DNA from: Allacma fusca
Lineage: Eukaryota > Arthropoda > Collembola > Symphypleona > Sminthuridae
Length of the DNA stretch: 64,000 bases
NCBI GenBank assembly: GCA_947179485.1
Contig: OX359246.1
Location: 13,392,001 to 13,456,000 of the forward strand
Direction: 5' to 3'
Shown: piece after piece, positions 1 to 12,979 of the stretch
Position numbering within the stretch: position 1 is the stretch's first letter
Layout: each line of letters opens with the position of its first letter
Notes under the pieces: model-generated
What the model was told of the DNA's origin: nothing
Database searches by the model: none
What the model saw: the letters and a program-made list of their open reading frames with translations, nothing else
Made by a program: the position numbers and the translations under genes

Positions 1-1130
1 TCTCTCTCCCTGTCTCTCTGCCCGGTTTTAGAGGCACATGTGAAAGCCTTATGTATGCCTGTGCTAAAGAATGGAGGAAAACCTCATGGTCGATTGGGAC
101 AGGGAAAGAGGTAGAGAAGGGGACCGTATGCATTTATATGGACCATGCAGGATATAAGTGTGTGTTAAAGGACACACATTTTTACTCCCCTTCATATTAT
201 AGCAACTCCCTCGTAACCCGCATGCGTCAACTTTTTCCCATGCTTAACAAACCCAATTGTACATTTCCTGACAAATGGTTTTCTCGGGCTGGAGCAAAAT
301 TTATGTACACTGCACTTTTTTTTACGTATAATCGACCCTTAATTTTTTTCCAAGTAAAACAAATTCCAGAATATGATCATCTAAATCAATGCAAAATTTT
401 GATGCTCGAATATGTTTTTGACGACAGTAATAAAATATTCCGACGCACATTAAAATAAATTTTGCGCTATTTTTTTGGATCATCCTCATAAAAAAATTTT
501 TATGCAATGCAAAACAGTTTTGCAAACCAGTATTCAAAAGGCAAAAATTTTTTCAGCTACTTTTGGGCAAATGTTTTCTGCCTGGAAAATTTTCCACTGA
601 AATTCCTGGGCAATGGGCTTAAAATCAGTAAAATTTCTACATGTGTCAAAATTTCGGGCAAATTTGTGACTTATACAGTAGAGATGTTTTTAGAATGGAG
701 TGAATTTTGGGGGAATTTTTGATTAATGGGGGAAATAATTTTTATGGGCAAAATTTTTAAAACGTGAGCTGGTACAGAATTTTCGGGTCCTATTTTTGGC
801 TAGTAAAGACACTCAAGCGTTAGTTAATGGACGCAATTATTGGTTCGGACTCATTATTGGGGAACGGAGGATTTTTTGTACCAGAACCATTGAATCTGGG
901 ATGACAAATTGAAATGGAAAACTGAGGCGACCATTGTGACAGACGCCAAAAGGTCGGACATGGTCCAATGAACAACAAAGGATCCTTTCCCAGTGTTAAC
1001 AAGCCAACGGAGACAAATAACTCCGTGTTATTCCACTCACACACACAACCAACTCCACAGAACCAATACTAGTCCTATTTTCGTACAGTGGGCCCCACAA
1101 ATTTTAAGTCAAAATTTTAATCACAGGTGG
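1..1130. other. Non-genic stretch
   Basis: Unique-looking A+T-rich DNA. A 135-codon frame at 51-458 (YACAKEWRKTSW onward) is the longest open stretch, but it has no recognisable domain or splice context. Confidence 0.4.
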
Positions 1131-1139
1131 TTCGTTTTG

Positions 1140-1825
1140 GTGATACCTAAAACAGCGTTAAATTTTACCGTTTTATGGTATCCAATAATTTTGGGTACCC
1201 AAACCATTGTCAAGTATTAAATTTTTGGCTGCCCAATTTATTGGTAAAATTTTTACCGTTTTTTTTAACCCAATTCCTTTTAAAATTGCAACCGTCTGAA
1301 GAACAAAATTCATTTGTAAAATTTTAACTGTTAAAAACCCAATGGTAAAATCTTACGTTTTGTACACCCAAATTCTTGGTAAAATTTTGTCCACTTTAGG
1401 TACCCAAGCTAAGATTAAAATTTTGCCGTTTTGGTCAAATTTTACTTGTTTTGGGTACAAAACCATTTAATTTTTTTTGGGCATCCAATTTATTTAAAAA
1501 GTCGTACCCGTTTTAGCTTCCCAAACCAATGGTAAAATTTCTACTTTGGCGTACGCAATCTTTTGGCACAGTTTTAACTGTTTTACATACCCAAAGTAAT
1601 GATAAAACTTTCTACGTTCAAGTTCTCAAAAAATGATAAAATTTTAGGATTTTTATGCCCAAATTATTGGTAAAATATTTACCCATTTTAAGTGCACAAT
1701 CTAATGGTAAAATTTTACCCGTTTTAGGTGCCAAAATAATGGGTAACATTTTGCCCGTTTTAGGTGCCAAATTAATAAGTAACATTTTGCCCGTTTTAGG
1801 TACCAAATCCATAGTAAATGTTTTC
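1140..1825. repeat. Degenerate minisatellite, about 36-50 bp
   Basis: Built around GGTAAAATTTTACCCGTTTT and GGTACCCAAA words. The 3' part (1719, 1754, 1790) has a 35-36 bp spacing, which makes both strands look open for short distances. Copies degrade toward the 5' side. Confidence 0.8.
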
Positions 1826-1829
1826 TGTT

Positions 1830-2640
1830 TTTTGCACATTCCGTGGCTAAAAACTGAAATTACAAAACGGAAATAATTCCAGCTATCCTGTGCGCCCATA
1901 TGCAGTGCTAGAGCTAGTTTTGAGCTGTAGTGGTTTTCCTATGGGTCCAGATACATGACTTGTATTTTCCAGAGAGAGTGTCTCCTCCTCAACGTCCCTT
2001 TCCTTTGTTGTTCCGAATTCCCTCCATTCTAATCTCATCATGGATATTAGCAAATCAAAGAGATTTTCCCACCACTTCCACCACCCAATAACCAGACGCT
2101 GCTCCTGCATCGCATCATCAATGATCTCCATCCCGAATTTTCCAACCCAGAAATCCCTCAATTCCCAATAAAAATCCCTTTGAAATTAAATAAAAATGAT
2201 TTTTTTCTTTCAATATTTTGTTTGTGAAAATTCTACTTTTACTAGGAACTAGTATTTAAAAAATTATTATTTAAGAATAGGAAGCGTCTTTAAAACCTTG
2301 GTATTGTTTGCGGAGCATATTTGATTGTGTAGGATTTAAGGCATAAAGAAAAACTCGTTTCATTCTGCCCCTAAAAAGTAAGGTGAACATTACTTTTTAA
2401 GCAGGAATTTCTAAATGGTTGAAATCCGCTTGGAAATATTATCCCCGAAACAACAAACGGCTCATGTAGTTGAGTTGACTTAAATCCTTGAGTCAAAAAA
2501 ATAATTCTAAAAGTTTTATCTCTTAAACCGATTACGAGTCCTTGGGAAAACTTTCATTTTTTAGGGGTGGCGAAGTTTCCCATATTTTCTCTACCATGGT
2601 GGGTTTCTGGTGTCAATGTTATGAGGTTTTTGCTAAATAT
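1830..2640. other. Non-genic stretch with one unexplained minus frame
   Basis: A minus-strand frame at 1883-2161 is Trp/Glu-rich (VIGWWKWWENLFDLL) and less repetitive than its surroundings. No family or convincing splice sites were found. The rest shows nothing. Confidence 0.3.
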
Positions 2641-3400
2641 TTGCAGAGAAGTTTTGCAAAAGTTTGCAATGATATTCATACAAATTTGCAAAAAATTTCC
2701 CCGGAAATTTGCAACGCCGTTTTCAAAATCCTAGGCAAAATTTTCAAAACATTCAAACTGAAAATTGGAGCAGAATGTCTTGAATCTGTTAGAAACTTTG
2801 AAAACCACTTTACCGGACATTTTAACGATATTTTCAAAATCCTCCGCAAAATTTTCAAAACATTTTACCTGAAATTTGCACCACGTTTTCCCAAATTTGT
2901 ACCAAAATTTGCAAACGTTTTCCCGAAAATTTACAACGTGATTTTCAAAATCCTTTTCAAAACATTTGGCCAAATATTTGCAGTAGATTTTCCCGAATTT
3001 TTACCAAGTTTTGCAAAGCATTCTATCCCAAATTTACAACCAGATTTTCAAAATATTTACCAAAATTTTTAAAACGTTTCACCAAATATGCACCAGAGTT
3101 TCTCGAATTTTTACCAAAATTTGCAATATATTCAACCGGAAATATATGAGATTTAACCTCAAAATCCTTACGAATAAATTTGCAAAACATTTACCATAAA
3201 GGTCACAACTACGTTTCTTAAAAATTTACCCAAAATTGCAAAATATTTTAACAGAAAAAAATCTTGCAATAAATTTGGGATGCATTTTTTCCGATATTCT
3301 TTATAAATTTTGTAGTTTTTTAGCAAATTTTGCCAAAATATTTTCATTAAATTTTGCAAGAAATTTGAAAATTTCACTGAATTGACCAGAAATTTGAAAA
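2640..3400. repeat. Degenerate A/T-rich repeat with about 110-bp higher order
   Basis: Words such as GCAAAATTTTCAAAACATTT and CCGAAATTTGCA recur, with TTTTCAAAATCCT at 2720, 2830 and 2942. The 176-residue plus-strand frame across it is Phe/Lys-rich repeat translation, not a credible protein. Confidence 0.75.
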
Positions 3401-4540
3401 CTAATCCAAGCTTTTATTTACAAAAATTTCCCAAAAATTTCGCATTGAACGGTCAACCTAAACAAAAGTAATTTTTCGGGGGACACAATGTGTTTGCATA
3501 GCATATTAACATCCAGAACTGAAACGGAACCTTCTCTGAGCCCAAAACTCATGCCCGTGTCATTTCAAGAGGAAGAAAGAAAGGGAAGGGAAATCGTGAA
3601 TACGAGTGCATAGTGTGAGCTTAAATGAGAAAAAGTTTTTGCACTTATTCAAACAAAGAAACTTTTTCTCACAAAATTCAAAAATCCCATGGCTCTATCC
3701 TTACACCCGTATTTTAAAGCATATTTGTACACATGCAACATATTTCCTACCATATTTGATGCAACAATCTTCCATTAAAAAAATTTACGTAAATATTCCA
3801 ACCATTACCCCTGAAAACATTTTATCCCAAAATTTTATTTAAAAAAATACACCTTTAAAAAAAATATTTTTATAGTTTTTGCACAAGTATAGCCAAGAAT
3901 TTTTTTTAATATGGGTTTCATCTAAAGGGAAATTTGACTGGAAATTTCCAGGGATCGATGGTGTATATAAAAAGTAGGAAAAGTTTTTTAAGCCATGAAA
4001 TTTAAAATACCCGAAAATTCTTGACTCATTATCAGAGCCATATAAGTCCTCCAGCGTGAGGAGATAACACCCACAAAAATTTGATGGGTCATTTCAAGTG
4101 CTAATTAAATGCTGGAGTATTTTTGTGACTGGAATGAAAAACCCATAAAAGGGGCTGAAGCCCGTATTAAAAAAAGTATTCCAACTTTGATATGCTTTTA
4201 AGTGCAAGACGGGAAAAGGGTTGTGGTAATTTTTATTGGTTCTCAAGAACAAGGAACGACAGGTTTTTACCAACATCTTCCTCCTCCGCCTGTTAATGGC
4301 GTGTTCTCCCGTCTGTTCCTCCACCACTTTCCATAAACCCTATCTATAAAACCTAATCAATTGTCCGGAATTTTCCAGATAACGAACCCCAATGGCTCTT
4401 TGTCTTACGGTCGAAAATACCATTCACTTTTGAGAGCCTCACCACCCTAAATATTAGCTTTGATGTATGAGTCCACCAAGTACAGTTTCTACAGTGCAAG
4501 ATCCGTGTAATTCCACACTGGGATTTATTGGAATTATTTT
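3400..4540. other. Non-genic stretch
   Basis: A+T-rich DNA without recognised repeats or genes. A 77-codon minus frame near 4094-4327 shows no domain. Confidence 0.4.
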
Positions 4541-5600
4541 TACCGAAATTATACCCAGAATTTTACCAAAACTGGTGCACAAATTGTGACCCAAAATTGC
4601 AATAAGATGATGTATAAAATTTTACTTCAATTGGGGAAAAAAATTTTCAGATGTTACAAAACTTTTATCTACATGCTGCCCAGATACCCAAAATGGGAAT
4701 TAAATGTTACCCAGTTACCTAAAATGGTAACCATTTGTTAACAACGTATTCAGAATACAATGCAGTTGTAATATAAAATGATAACAAGATGTTATCGAGA
4801 AAGGTTACCAGCTTTTATCGAAAACGGTAATCAACTGTTATCCAAAATTGTGACCAGAAGTTGCTTAAAAAGCCAAAATGGTACCCAAAAGTTATGCAAT
4901 GAATTATCCAGAACTTATCAAATAAGGTACCCAGATCTTACAGAAAGTTGTGCCTAAATAATACCCAAAGATGTACCCAGATGTTACCCAAAGAGGTACC
5001 CAGATGTTACCCAAAGATGTACCCAGATGTTACCCAAAGAGGTACCCAGATGTTACCCAAAGAGGTACCCAGATGTTACCCAAAAAAGTATTCCGATGCC
5101 GATGTTACCCAAAAAAGTATTCCGATGCCGATGTTACCCAAAAAAGTATTCCGATGCCGATGTTACCCAAAAAAGTATTCCCATGCCGATGTTACCCAAA
5201 GATGAACCCAGATGTTACCAAAAGAACTAACCAGACACTACTTAGAGATTTTCTGATGTTACCCAAAGAGGTACCCAGATGTTACCCCAAGAGTTGCCTT
5301 GATGTTACCCAGAGATGTACCCAGATGTTACCCAAAGATGTACCCAGCTATTACCAAAATAACTAACCAGATGTTGCCAAAAGATCTAACCAGATGTTGC
5401 CTAAAGAGGTACCCAGGTGTTGCCTATAGAGGTAGCCTGATGTTCCCTATATGGGTACCTAGCTGTTACCAAAAAACTAACCAGATGTTACCCATAATGG
5501 TGACCCTGTGTTTTCTAAAATGGTAACTAGAGTTAACCCAAATGTTACCAATATTTTACTCAACTGGTACCCTACATGTTATCCAGATAATACGCATGTG
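4540..5600. repeat. GTTACCCA minisatellite with nested 23-bp and 29-bp arrays
   Basis: Degenerate flanks surround a precise core. GATGTTACCCAAAGAGGTAC starts at 4980, 5003, 5026, 5049 and 5072 (23 bp), then GATGTTACCCAAAAAAGTAT at 5072, 5101, 5130 and 5159 (29 bp), before the 23-bp form returns near 5270-5330. Confidence 0.93.
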
Positions 5601-6830
5601 CTGCCCAACCAAAATAATTACAAAATTCGACTCAAAATATTAAGGAAACGATATTTAAGGTATTGCACAAAATTTCAATTCAAATTTTTATAAATTTCAT
5701 CTAAGCTTACAAACATTTTTGGCAAATTGTAAATCTTTTCCGCTTTTAATTGTACTGGTTTTGTTGTCAACCTATAATTTTCTGGTTCCAAATAATTTCC
5801 CATTGGAACTTTGACCCATTTCCCCCCTCCATCCTGATGGTTTCCTTTCTGATATTTTCCACCACAGATATCTACTTCCCTTCCTATTATTTCTATTTCT
5901 CCGAAAATTGTTTATCCCAAAATCTTGTTGCCCGAGTGGTTTCACCCAAGATTTTGAGAAATGCTTTTATAATACAGGTCTCTCTTATAAGGAGACCTTC
6001 TTGTGCAGGAGATAGTTCCGTAAACGTAATGTAAAAAGTGGTCGGAAATCTTTAAAAACCAAAGCCCCAAAACTAGGGAAATGTCCAAATCCGATGGAAT
6101 CCCTGGAAATAACTTGATTGCCAAGAATTGCGTAAATCTCGAAGAAAAAAGGAGATTTAACACCACTTACGTCCAACTCTTTCTATTGCTTATTTTTTTA
6201 TAGGTACGTATATAAGGAGGACTGTAATGAATGGAATTGAAAATCTGTGCGATAACGAATCTGAAAGGGAAGGAAAATCCGTCAGGAAGGATTTCCCAAC
6301 TCTTTTGTACAAGGACAAGTGAAGCGTGTGGAACCTTCCCTCATATACAGTGCACGGTCTCAATACAAACATCCCTAGAAGACATCCAAAATCTTATGTT
6401 TGCAAATACGACATTGTATTTCATTCCGTGAAAGTGTTTTTCACTTACTGTAGGTACCACTTTGCACACACGTTTTGCCCCAAAAAAATGTAAAGACCAG
6501 GATTTTTAGAACATTTTTTAAGAATAGCGTTCCTTGGCCATTTAACCTATTTCTGGGTGAATTTCATTATGTACCCTTTTTTACACACAATTTCAAGAGT
6601 AAAGGTTTCTAATCAAAATTTTTTAGGTATAAAATTTTGAAAAAAATATTTATTTCCTCTACAAATCTCGAATGGTAACATTATCGGGTTATATTTTAGA
6701 TGAAATTTTTAGAGTGAAAATGATTTTAAAATTTTAGAGTTAAAGAAGTGTAAGTCAGAAATATTTGAAAATTTTAATGAGAAAACAATTTTTATAAGTG
6801 AATAAATTTTAGAATTTTGATTTTTTTAGA
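5600..6830. other. Non-genic stretch
   Basis: No array or domain. A donor-like GGACGTAAGTGG on the minus strand near 6170 has no convincing exon. Confidence 0.4.
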
Positions 6831-7165
6831 TACCCAACGGTAGGGTCAGATATTTTAGGTTCCAAATGTAGTTAGCAAATTTTTGGATTTCAAATTTTGG
6901 GGCACCCAATTATAAGGCTAAGTTTTGTTTCTGTATTTTGGCTTGGGGTATTCAATTTTAGGGTAGCAAATTTTTGTGCAACAAATTTTGCGATACCTGA
7001 TTGTAGGGTAACAGATTTTGGGCCCCCAATTATAATGAAACAAATTTTAGGGTACCCAATTGTAGGATAAAAATTTTTTGCGTAACAAATTTTGGGTACC
7101 CAATTGTAGGAAAAAAGTATTCGTGTAACAAATATTGGGGTGCCAAATTCTAGGGTAACAAAACT
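6830..7165. repeat. Degenerate GGGTACCCAATTGTAGG repeat
   Basis: About ten loose copies of TACCCAATTGTAGGGTAACA with AAATTTTGGG spacers, roughly 30 bp each. Non-coding. Confidence 0.7.
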
Positions 7166-9340
7166 TGGCCTAAAATTTTTTGTACAGTTTGAAGAACAAA
7201 AGGAATGATTACAATTTTAAGGGCAAATTTGCTTAGATAAAATTTTACGATCAAAATTGTAAGCGCAAAATTTCAGAAATAGAATTTTTAGGGTTGTATT
7301 TCAAAATCTACAAATAATGTGTTTAAAATTGATGTTCTGTCATGAAGTGATTTTTCTGGATTTTCTGAAATCGCTGGTCCTTACCAGAAGTTTCGAGGAC
7401 TGAAAGCAAGTGTCCTGGAGTACTTTTACGTGTACAAAAGAAAATAGAGTTTTTCGAGATGGTTTAAGGGCTTTTGAGAGTCAACTCTTTGAAAAAATTA
7501 AGATTTTTGTCAAGAGTGGGGGAGAAAAAGGTTGGGAGAAATTTTTTTCTTCTTATCACCATTTAAGTGCCTAAATGTATATATGTGCGTGTTCTGGGGA
7601 GTATATGTCACTCCCATGTAAAATCCCTCCGTTCAATGTACACTTCACATACTTGCATTCCATATAAGTACATTTATACGAGGAATGTCAACATGTGAGA
7701 TCATAAATTTCAACACGTCATTCCCGGCACGTTCTCCTCCTGTTTTCCACGAGAGATTTACGGACAAAACCATCAAGATCAACACAAGGCTTGGGTGTAG
7801 CTACAGTAAATTTATAACATGAGGGCAGCCCCTCAAAACTAAAAAAAACTCTAAAATGTTTACCACTTTGAGGTAGAAACAAGCGCTAAATTAAATTTTC
7901 AAAACCCTACAAATTGATTGCAAATATTTACACTCAAAATTATTTCTTACACATATGTATATATGTATGTTTTCATAGTAAAAATATTCTCGAACTTATA
8001 TTTACACCTCAAAATATTCTGCCCATAAATTTACCCTGCAAAATATTTTCCATCCTTAAATTTTTGCTGAAAACTTTTTCCACCCTTAAATTTTTGCTGA
8101 AAACATTTTCCGCCCTTAAATTTACTCTGAAAATGCTTTGCCCCAAAATTTGCCTATTCTTTAAAAAATCCCCGTTTATTAAAACGCAAAAAAGAATTTG
8201 AACACGTACTTCTGTAAATGTTTAAAATTTTGAATGCAAACTGTTGCAAATTCTTGCTCTGTTTTGCATTTCAAAATTTCCGTAAAATTTTTACCCGCAC
8301 TTTTTTTATAAAATTATTAAAATCACAATTGTTTTTGAAATTTACGTTGAGTCTTAATAAAAAGGTTGAACTGTAAAATGTGCATAGTTTCCCTGAAAAT
8401 ACACCCCATGAATTCCATATTTAGTCCAGGTTTGCCCACTTGTCAAATCTTCATCACTTCCGTGATTTACTCAGATAAACACTTGTTCCACATTTTTTTA
8501 CCCTCTTTTTTTCCCTTCATAAAATACGGATTTTATTTTCCCTCCTTGAGCAGATTTATTTTCAAATTACGTCCTTCAAACAGACCTCGCATCACAGGGG
8601 CAGAGAGCAAAATTATAAAATAATTATTGCATTCCTGGGTTTAAACACGTGTTTACTCATGCTTTTTTTTAAATGGGTTTCCTCAAATAAATTTAGTTTC
8701 GAAATGTTTTCTATAAAATTTCCAACAAGTTAAAATTGGAATTAAATTTTGTTGGGGGGGGGGAGAACTTTTTCCTGTGAAAATATTTTCTAAAAATATT
8801 TCTTATCAACGACACATATTTTTCCCCAGATCATAGAATTTTCTAAGGAAAAAAGATACGGAGATTATTTACAGGACTTGGGAGTCCACTTGTGATTTTC
8901 TCCTTTCTTCCCTTTCCTAAATTTCATCTTGTTCCTCTTTTATTTAAACAAAAAGAAAATACAGGGTTTCAAGTAAGACCAAAAGATAAAAGCCTCATCT
9001 CTGAAAGGGATTTATTTTGAGCGGATATATTTTATCTTAAGACAAAAACTCTCTATTTTTCCAGGGCTCAGAGAATTTAGCACGTTGCTTTTGTTGTCTG
9101 AAAAAAATAGTTCTCCTGGTTTCAAATAATTATTTTTTATTCATTTTCTTCTCGAGATCTCTCTTTTGTTGTCGAAAGCCAGAATTTTTTGTGCGTTGGT
9201 TCAAAAATAGCTTCACATTTTGCCCACAAGTTCATAATTACAAACAGAAAATATTAATTAATTCCGTCGAAAAATATTTTGCGAAAAAAATATATTTGGG
9301 CTTCAAATTTATTTTTTTCTATAATTTTGACCGTACTGAC
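7165..9340. other. Non-genic stretch
   Basis: A+T-rich; contains the short 30-bp array at 8.05 kb, a G-run near 8755-8763 and CATATGTATATATGTATG near 7950. No gene evidence. Confidence 0.4.
8024..8145. repeat. 30-bp tandem repeat, three to four copies
   Basis: CCTTAAATTTTTGCTGAAAA recurs at 8054, 8084 and 8114, a 30-bp period that keeps a short frame open by chance. Confidence 0.85.
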
Positions 9341-10080
9341 CCGAATTATCAGGGTCAAAAATTATAGCTTGAAACATTTAACAAATCGTTTGCTAAAAAA
9401 TACATTTTCAAGGATTGTTTTCATAAAATACTTGTGCATTTAATCTTGTTCACAATTTCCGGGGTTTGACCTCTTTGACCCGAAATGTTGACCTGAGTCA
9501 ATCCTATTTTTCCATAATTAAGGATTTATTTGCTGAAAAATGATTTTTCAGGAATTGAATTATTCCTTCAAATAAATTTTTGACCGTTTTTACAATTTAG
9601 TTCCTTGACCCCTGTGACCCCAGAAATTGACCTGGGTCAATCTCATTTTTAAGTATTAACATATTGTAAGTATTTCTTTCTGAAAAAATATGTTTTCTGA
9701 GTTTTTTCCCAAATTGAACCATTTTCATGCTCCGGTATTTTAAGAGTTTGACCGCTGTGACCCAAAATGTTGACCTGGGTCAATACGTGCAATTTCTAAA
9801 TATGCAGTGAATGATTTGCTAAGAAATAAAATTGCTTTTGAGCACTATTTTGTTCAATGTTCTTGCTCCTTAAATATTCCCATTTCCTTGCAGGGCTTTG
9901 ACCCAAGTGACCCGAAATATTGACCTGGGTCAACTGTCCCAAATTTTATTATGAATCTATCTCCATTGTTTTTATCGCAATTTTATGATATATAATTTTA
10001 CATTTAAAGCACTTTATGGGGTTGACCTCTGGGACTGACCCAGGTCAAAATCCCAATGACCCAGGTCATGTTTTTTAAAT
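9340..10080. repeat. About 140-bp repeat with TGACC/GGTCA half-site clusters
   Basis: Six clusters occur at about 9340, 9465, 9608, 9748, 9895 and 10022. Each combines TTTGACC, a second TGACCC and then TTGACCTGGGTCAA. The spacers are A+T-rich and divergent while the half-site words stay conserved. The block lies in the intron just past the donor at 10126. Confidence 0.8.
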
Positions 10081-10126
10081 CATTTTTAAAAAGCTGTCGT
10101 TTCAAACCTTAAATAAAAAAACTTAC

Positions 10127-10844
10127 CCAAGGCATTGTCATTGTCTTCCTCTTCGGATTTTTTCTTCTCAATTGAGGTTGAAGATGCGGAAGTTGAGGAA
10201 GATGAAGATGAAGAAGATGAATTTAAAAATGGTTTATTAATCTTGGAATTAAAATTTTTCCCTAAAATGTCTTTATTTGAGAAAGGAAATGAAAAATTTT
10301 TGGCGGGGACATTTGAATTCCGGGTTCGAATCTGGGACCCCTCATTTTTTTTCTTGAGGAGGCTCTGCCCAGAAAGTGATATTTTTTCGTCTTTATTTTT
10401 AAGGGGACTGTCAAAACTCCGGCTGGGATTCAAAACCCGGGATTTATTAGTCGTCCGAGGGGAGGCATTTTCAAATAAATTTTTCCCTTCAGTGTGTTCG
10501 ATTTTAACTGTACTTGAACCTGGGGATGAGGAGAGAGCACCGTCATTAATTAGCACTTGTTTGGACAAAAGTTTCCTCTGGATCCGAAGATTGAGGGAAT
10601 TATGGATGGCCAATTTATGAGATGTGGATTCATTTGTGAGACGAGTCTCGTTATTAGGGTCGTCATGGCTTGGAGGCTCTTCTCCAGTGTCAAGTAAAAT
10701 TCGCTCCAAATTTAAATTCCCACAACTGCCATGTCTTCTGGACGTCATCCCTCTAGCAATTTGGGACTGACCGGAAATTTTGCCAAGTGTCTTTTTATTA
10801 CGGTCATTGGGTTTTTGTAGGGGAAGTTATCATGGAATCAAGCC
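10127..10844 (-). CDS. Internal exon of an unrecognised disordered, Ser-rich protein (start exon)
   Basis: On the minus strand an acceptor (TTTTCTATTACAG) at 10845 opens an exon that runs to a strong donor (CCTTGG then GTAAGTTTT) at 10126. The longest frame has its first ATG at 10748 (MTSRRHGSCGNLNLERILL) and gives 207 codons up to the donor, leaving in phase 1. The frame is in fact open back to about 10828. The product is hydrophilic and low-complexity, with many SP/SS/KK dipeptides, a run of nine Ser and an acidic EEEDND end, typical of an intrinsically disordered region. No domain or family is recognised. Partner exons must lie on both sides across repeat-filled introns; none could be identified. 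It could be a lineage-restricted protein. Confidence 0.5.
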
Positions 10845-10959
10845 CTGTAATAGAAAAGGTCTTAACTTGAAAATGTTTGCTTGGATTTTTTTTTAATTTT
10901 AAATATACAGCTTAGAATTCTATATTTGATATTGGTGTTCAATTTACAAGGAGCCAAGA

Positions 10960-11950
10960 TGCCATTGAGCGTAAAATTGATCGGAATTATCATTTACCAA
11001 AATATGACCACAATTAATTACCACAGAACAAAAATTATTTTAGAGCAAACTGTTACCATTTATCAAGGAGTTGCCAAAATAACCATCCACCAATAATTTA
11101 TCAAAATAATCATCGACCAAAACAATATCAATATTACCATAGAACGCAAAATAACCTTTGACCGAAAATTTAGTAAAATTACGTTTGACCGAAAAATTAC
11201 CAAAAAGACCATCGACCGGAAAATTTTTCAGATATTCATTGGCCAAAAATTCAGCAAAATTACCATCGACGTAAAATTTACCAAAAAAACCATCGACCTA
11301 AAATTTACCAAAATAACCATCGACCTAAAGTTTACCAAAATAACCATCGACCTAAAATTTACCAAAATAACCATCGACCTAAAATTTACCAAAATAACCA
11401 TCGACCTAAAATTTACCAAAATAACCATCGACCTAAAATTTACCAAAATAACCATCGACCTAAAATTTACCAAAATAACCATCGACCTAAAATTTACCAA
11501 AATAACCATCGACCTAAAATTTACCAAAATCACCATTGACCGCAAAATAAGGAAAAATACCGTTGACCGAAAAATTACCAAAATAATCATTGACCGAAAA
11601 AGTACCAAAATAACCAAAAATACGATTGACCGAGAAATTAACAATATAATCATGGACCGAAAAATTACCAAAACAATCATCGACCGAAATATTACCAAAA
11701 TAATCATCTACCAAAACGTTTGCAAAGTTATCATCAAACGAAAATTTGTCAAAATAACATTTGACCAAAATTTTAAAGCGACCAGCGGCCGTAAAGTTCC
11801 CAAAATTACCGTTGATCGAAAAGTCTGCAAAACTACCAAAATTACATTTTACTGAAATGTTCCCAAAGTTACTGCGGACCCAAAATGTCTAACACGTTAC
11901 CATGGACCAAAAAATATTAAAATTACCATAAAGCAAAATTTACCAAAATT
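10960..11950. repeat. 27-bp minisatellite (perfect core 11264-11535)
   Basis: CATCGACCTAAAATTTACCA recurs every 27 bp from 11264 to 11507, about ten nearly identical copies. Divergent copies (ATCGACCGAAAAATTACC) flank both sides. Since 27 is divisible by three, the minus strand stays open for 159 codons; this is repeat translation. Confidence 0.97.
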
Positions 11951-12979
11951 AGCAAAACACCTGAAATAAATTCAAATCAGCGCACTGGCTTTACAGTACC
12001 CAAAAAATTCCCAATTTCCTCCAAATTTTGAATTTGACCCAACCATCGTAATTCAAACCCCAAACATTAAAAATTTCAGAGTTCCGAAAAATCTCAGAAA
12101 CCTCCGTGTCCTCTGTACAATCCCACCATCCCTTATTACAATTGCAAGGAACGACACGCACATTCCAAATTTTCCCCAGCCCGTAAGCTACAAGCCCATA
12201 TCCAACCTACAGAGGCCAAACTAAAGAGAGAGGTTCCCCGACCCCAATCAACTTTTTATTTACTTTCCTTTTTAAAATTCCCAGAAACTGCCTCATTATA
12301 TTCCGCTTCTGTTTGTTCTTATAGCAAATCCTCTCCTCCCCAGCACCCGATTTCCTCTCTCTCTCGCCAGACCAGAGGGCCCAAAGTTATAGGAAAACGA
12401 ACTACAGGGAACAGTAATGCTTTTATACGGGCCATGTCCAACATTAGATTTTATATTCAAAGAAAATGAAATGGGATTCCAAATGTCCTACAAAACTTGT
12501 CTTCACTCTCCAGCCAGCCCATTCGTATTCCTACCCTCCCTTCCCTCCAAAAATTCTCCCTCTCTCTCTCATATACCCTCTCAATATTGAAACCCCCCAT
12601 AGTTTTTTAAAACATTAAATTTTTTTTTTTTTCATTTTTTCTCTAACACCCAAATAAATCCAAAAAATCTTTATTTAGATTCTGGTATGCCCAGCAAACG
12701 GCCCCTTCTCATTTCATACAATTCCAGGCCCAGTTACAAGTTCCACAGTTACGGAATATTTTTCAAAAGTTGCCTAACACTATTGGTAACACTTCTATAA
12801 AAGCGGTTTTTTGATTGGTCAATACAGTCACCAGTTATTAAAGCGGGAACTTTGAAAAATCCTATTTTTTCTTTAAAAAACACTTTTAACCCATGATTTT
12901 CTTCTGTAAAATTTTACATTTGAACGCTGAGAATTCAACCGCCTTTGATCCCACACCCGTACCAATGTCCTTGCAAGGG
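11950..12979. other. Non-genic stretch, C-rich in part
   Basis: Pyrimidine-rich segments (12100-12600) without open frames or domains. Confidence 0.4.

Noticed and set aside
51..458. 135-codon plus-strand frame at the window start
   Set aside because: No domain, ordinary A+T-rich composition, and no splice or promoter context.
1883..2161. Minus-strand Trp-rich frame of 92 codons
   Set aside because: Looks somewhat protein-like, but no family, no convincing acceptor and no 3' signal could be found.
2542..3072. 176-codon plus-strand frame
   Set aside because: Phe/Lys/Asn repeats from a degenerate minisatellite; the opposite strand is open too.
4980..5360. CRISPR-like appearance of regular short repeats
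   Set aside because: The units are contiguous without unique spacers and the window is eukaryotic; these are minisatellites.
11228..11707. 159-codon minus-strand frame (MVILVNFRS repeats)
   Set aside because: It is the translation of the 27-bp minisatellite; openness follows from the period being a multiple of three.
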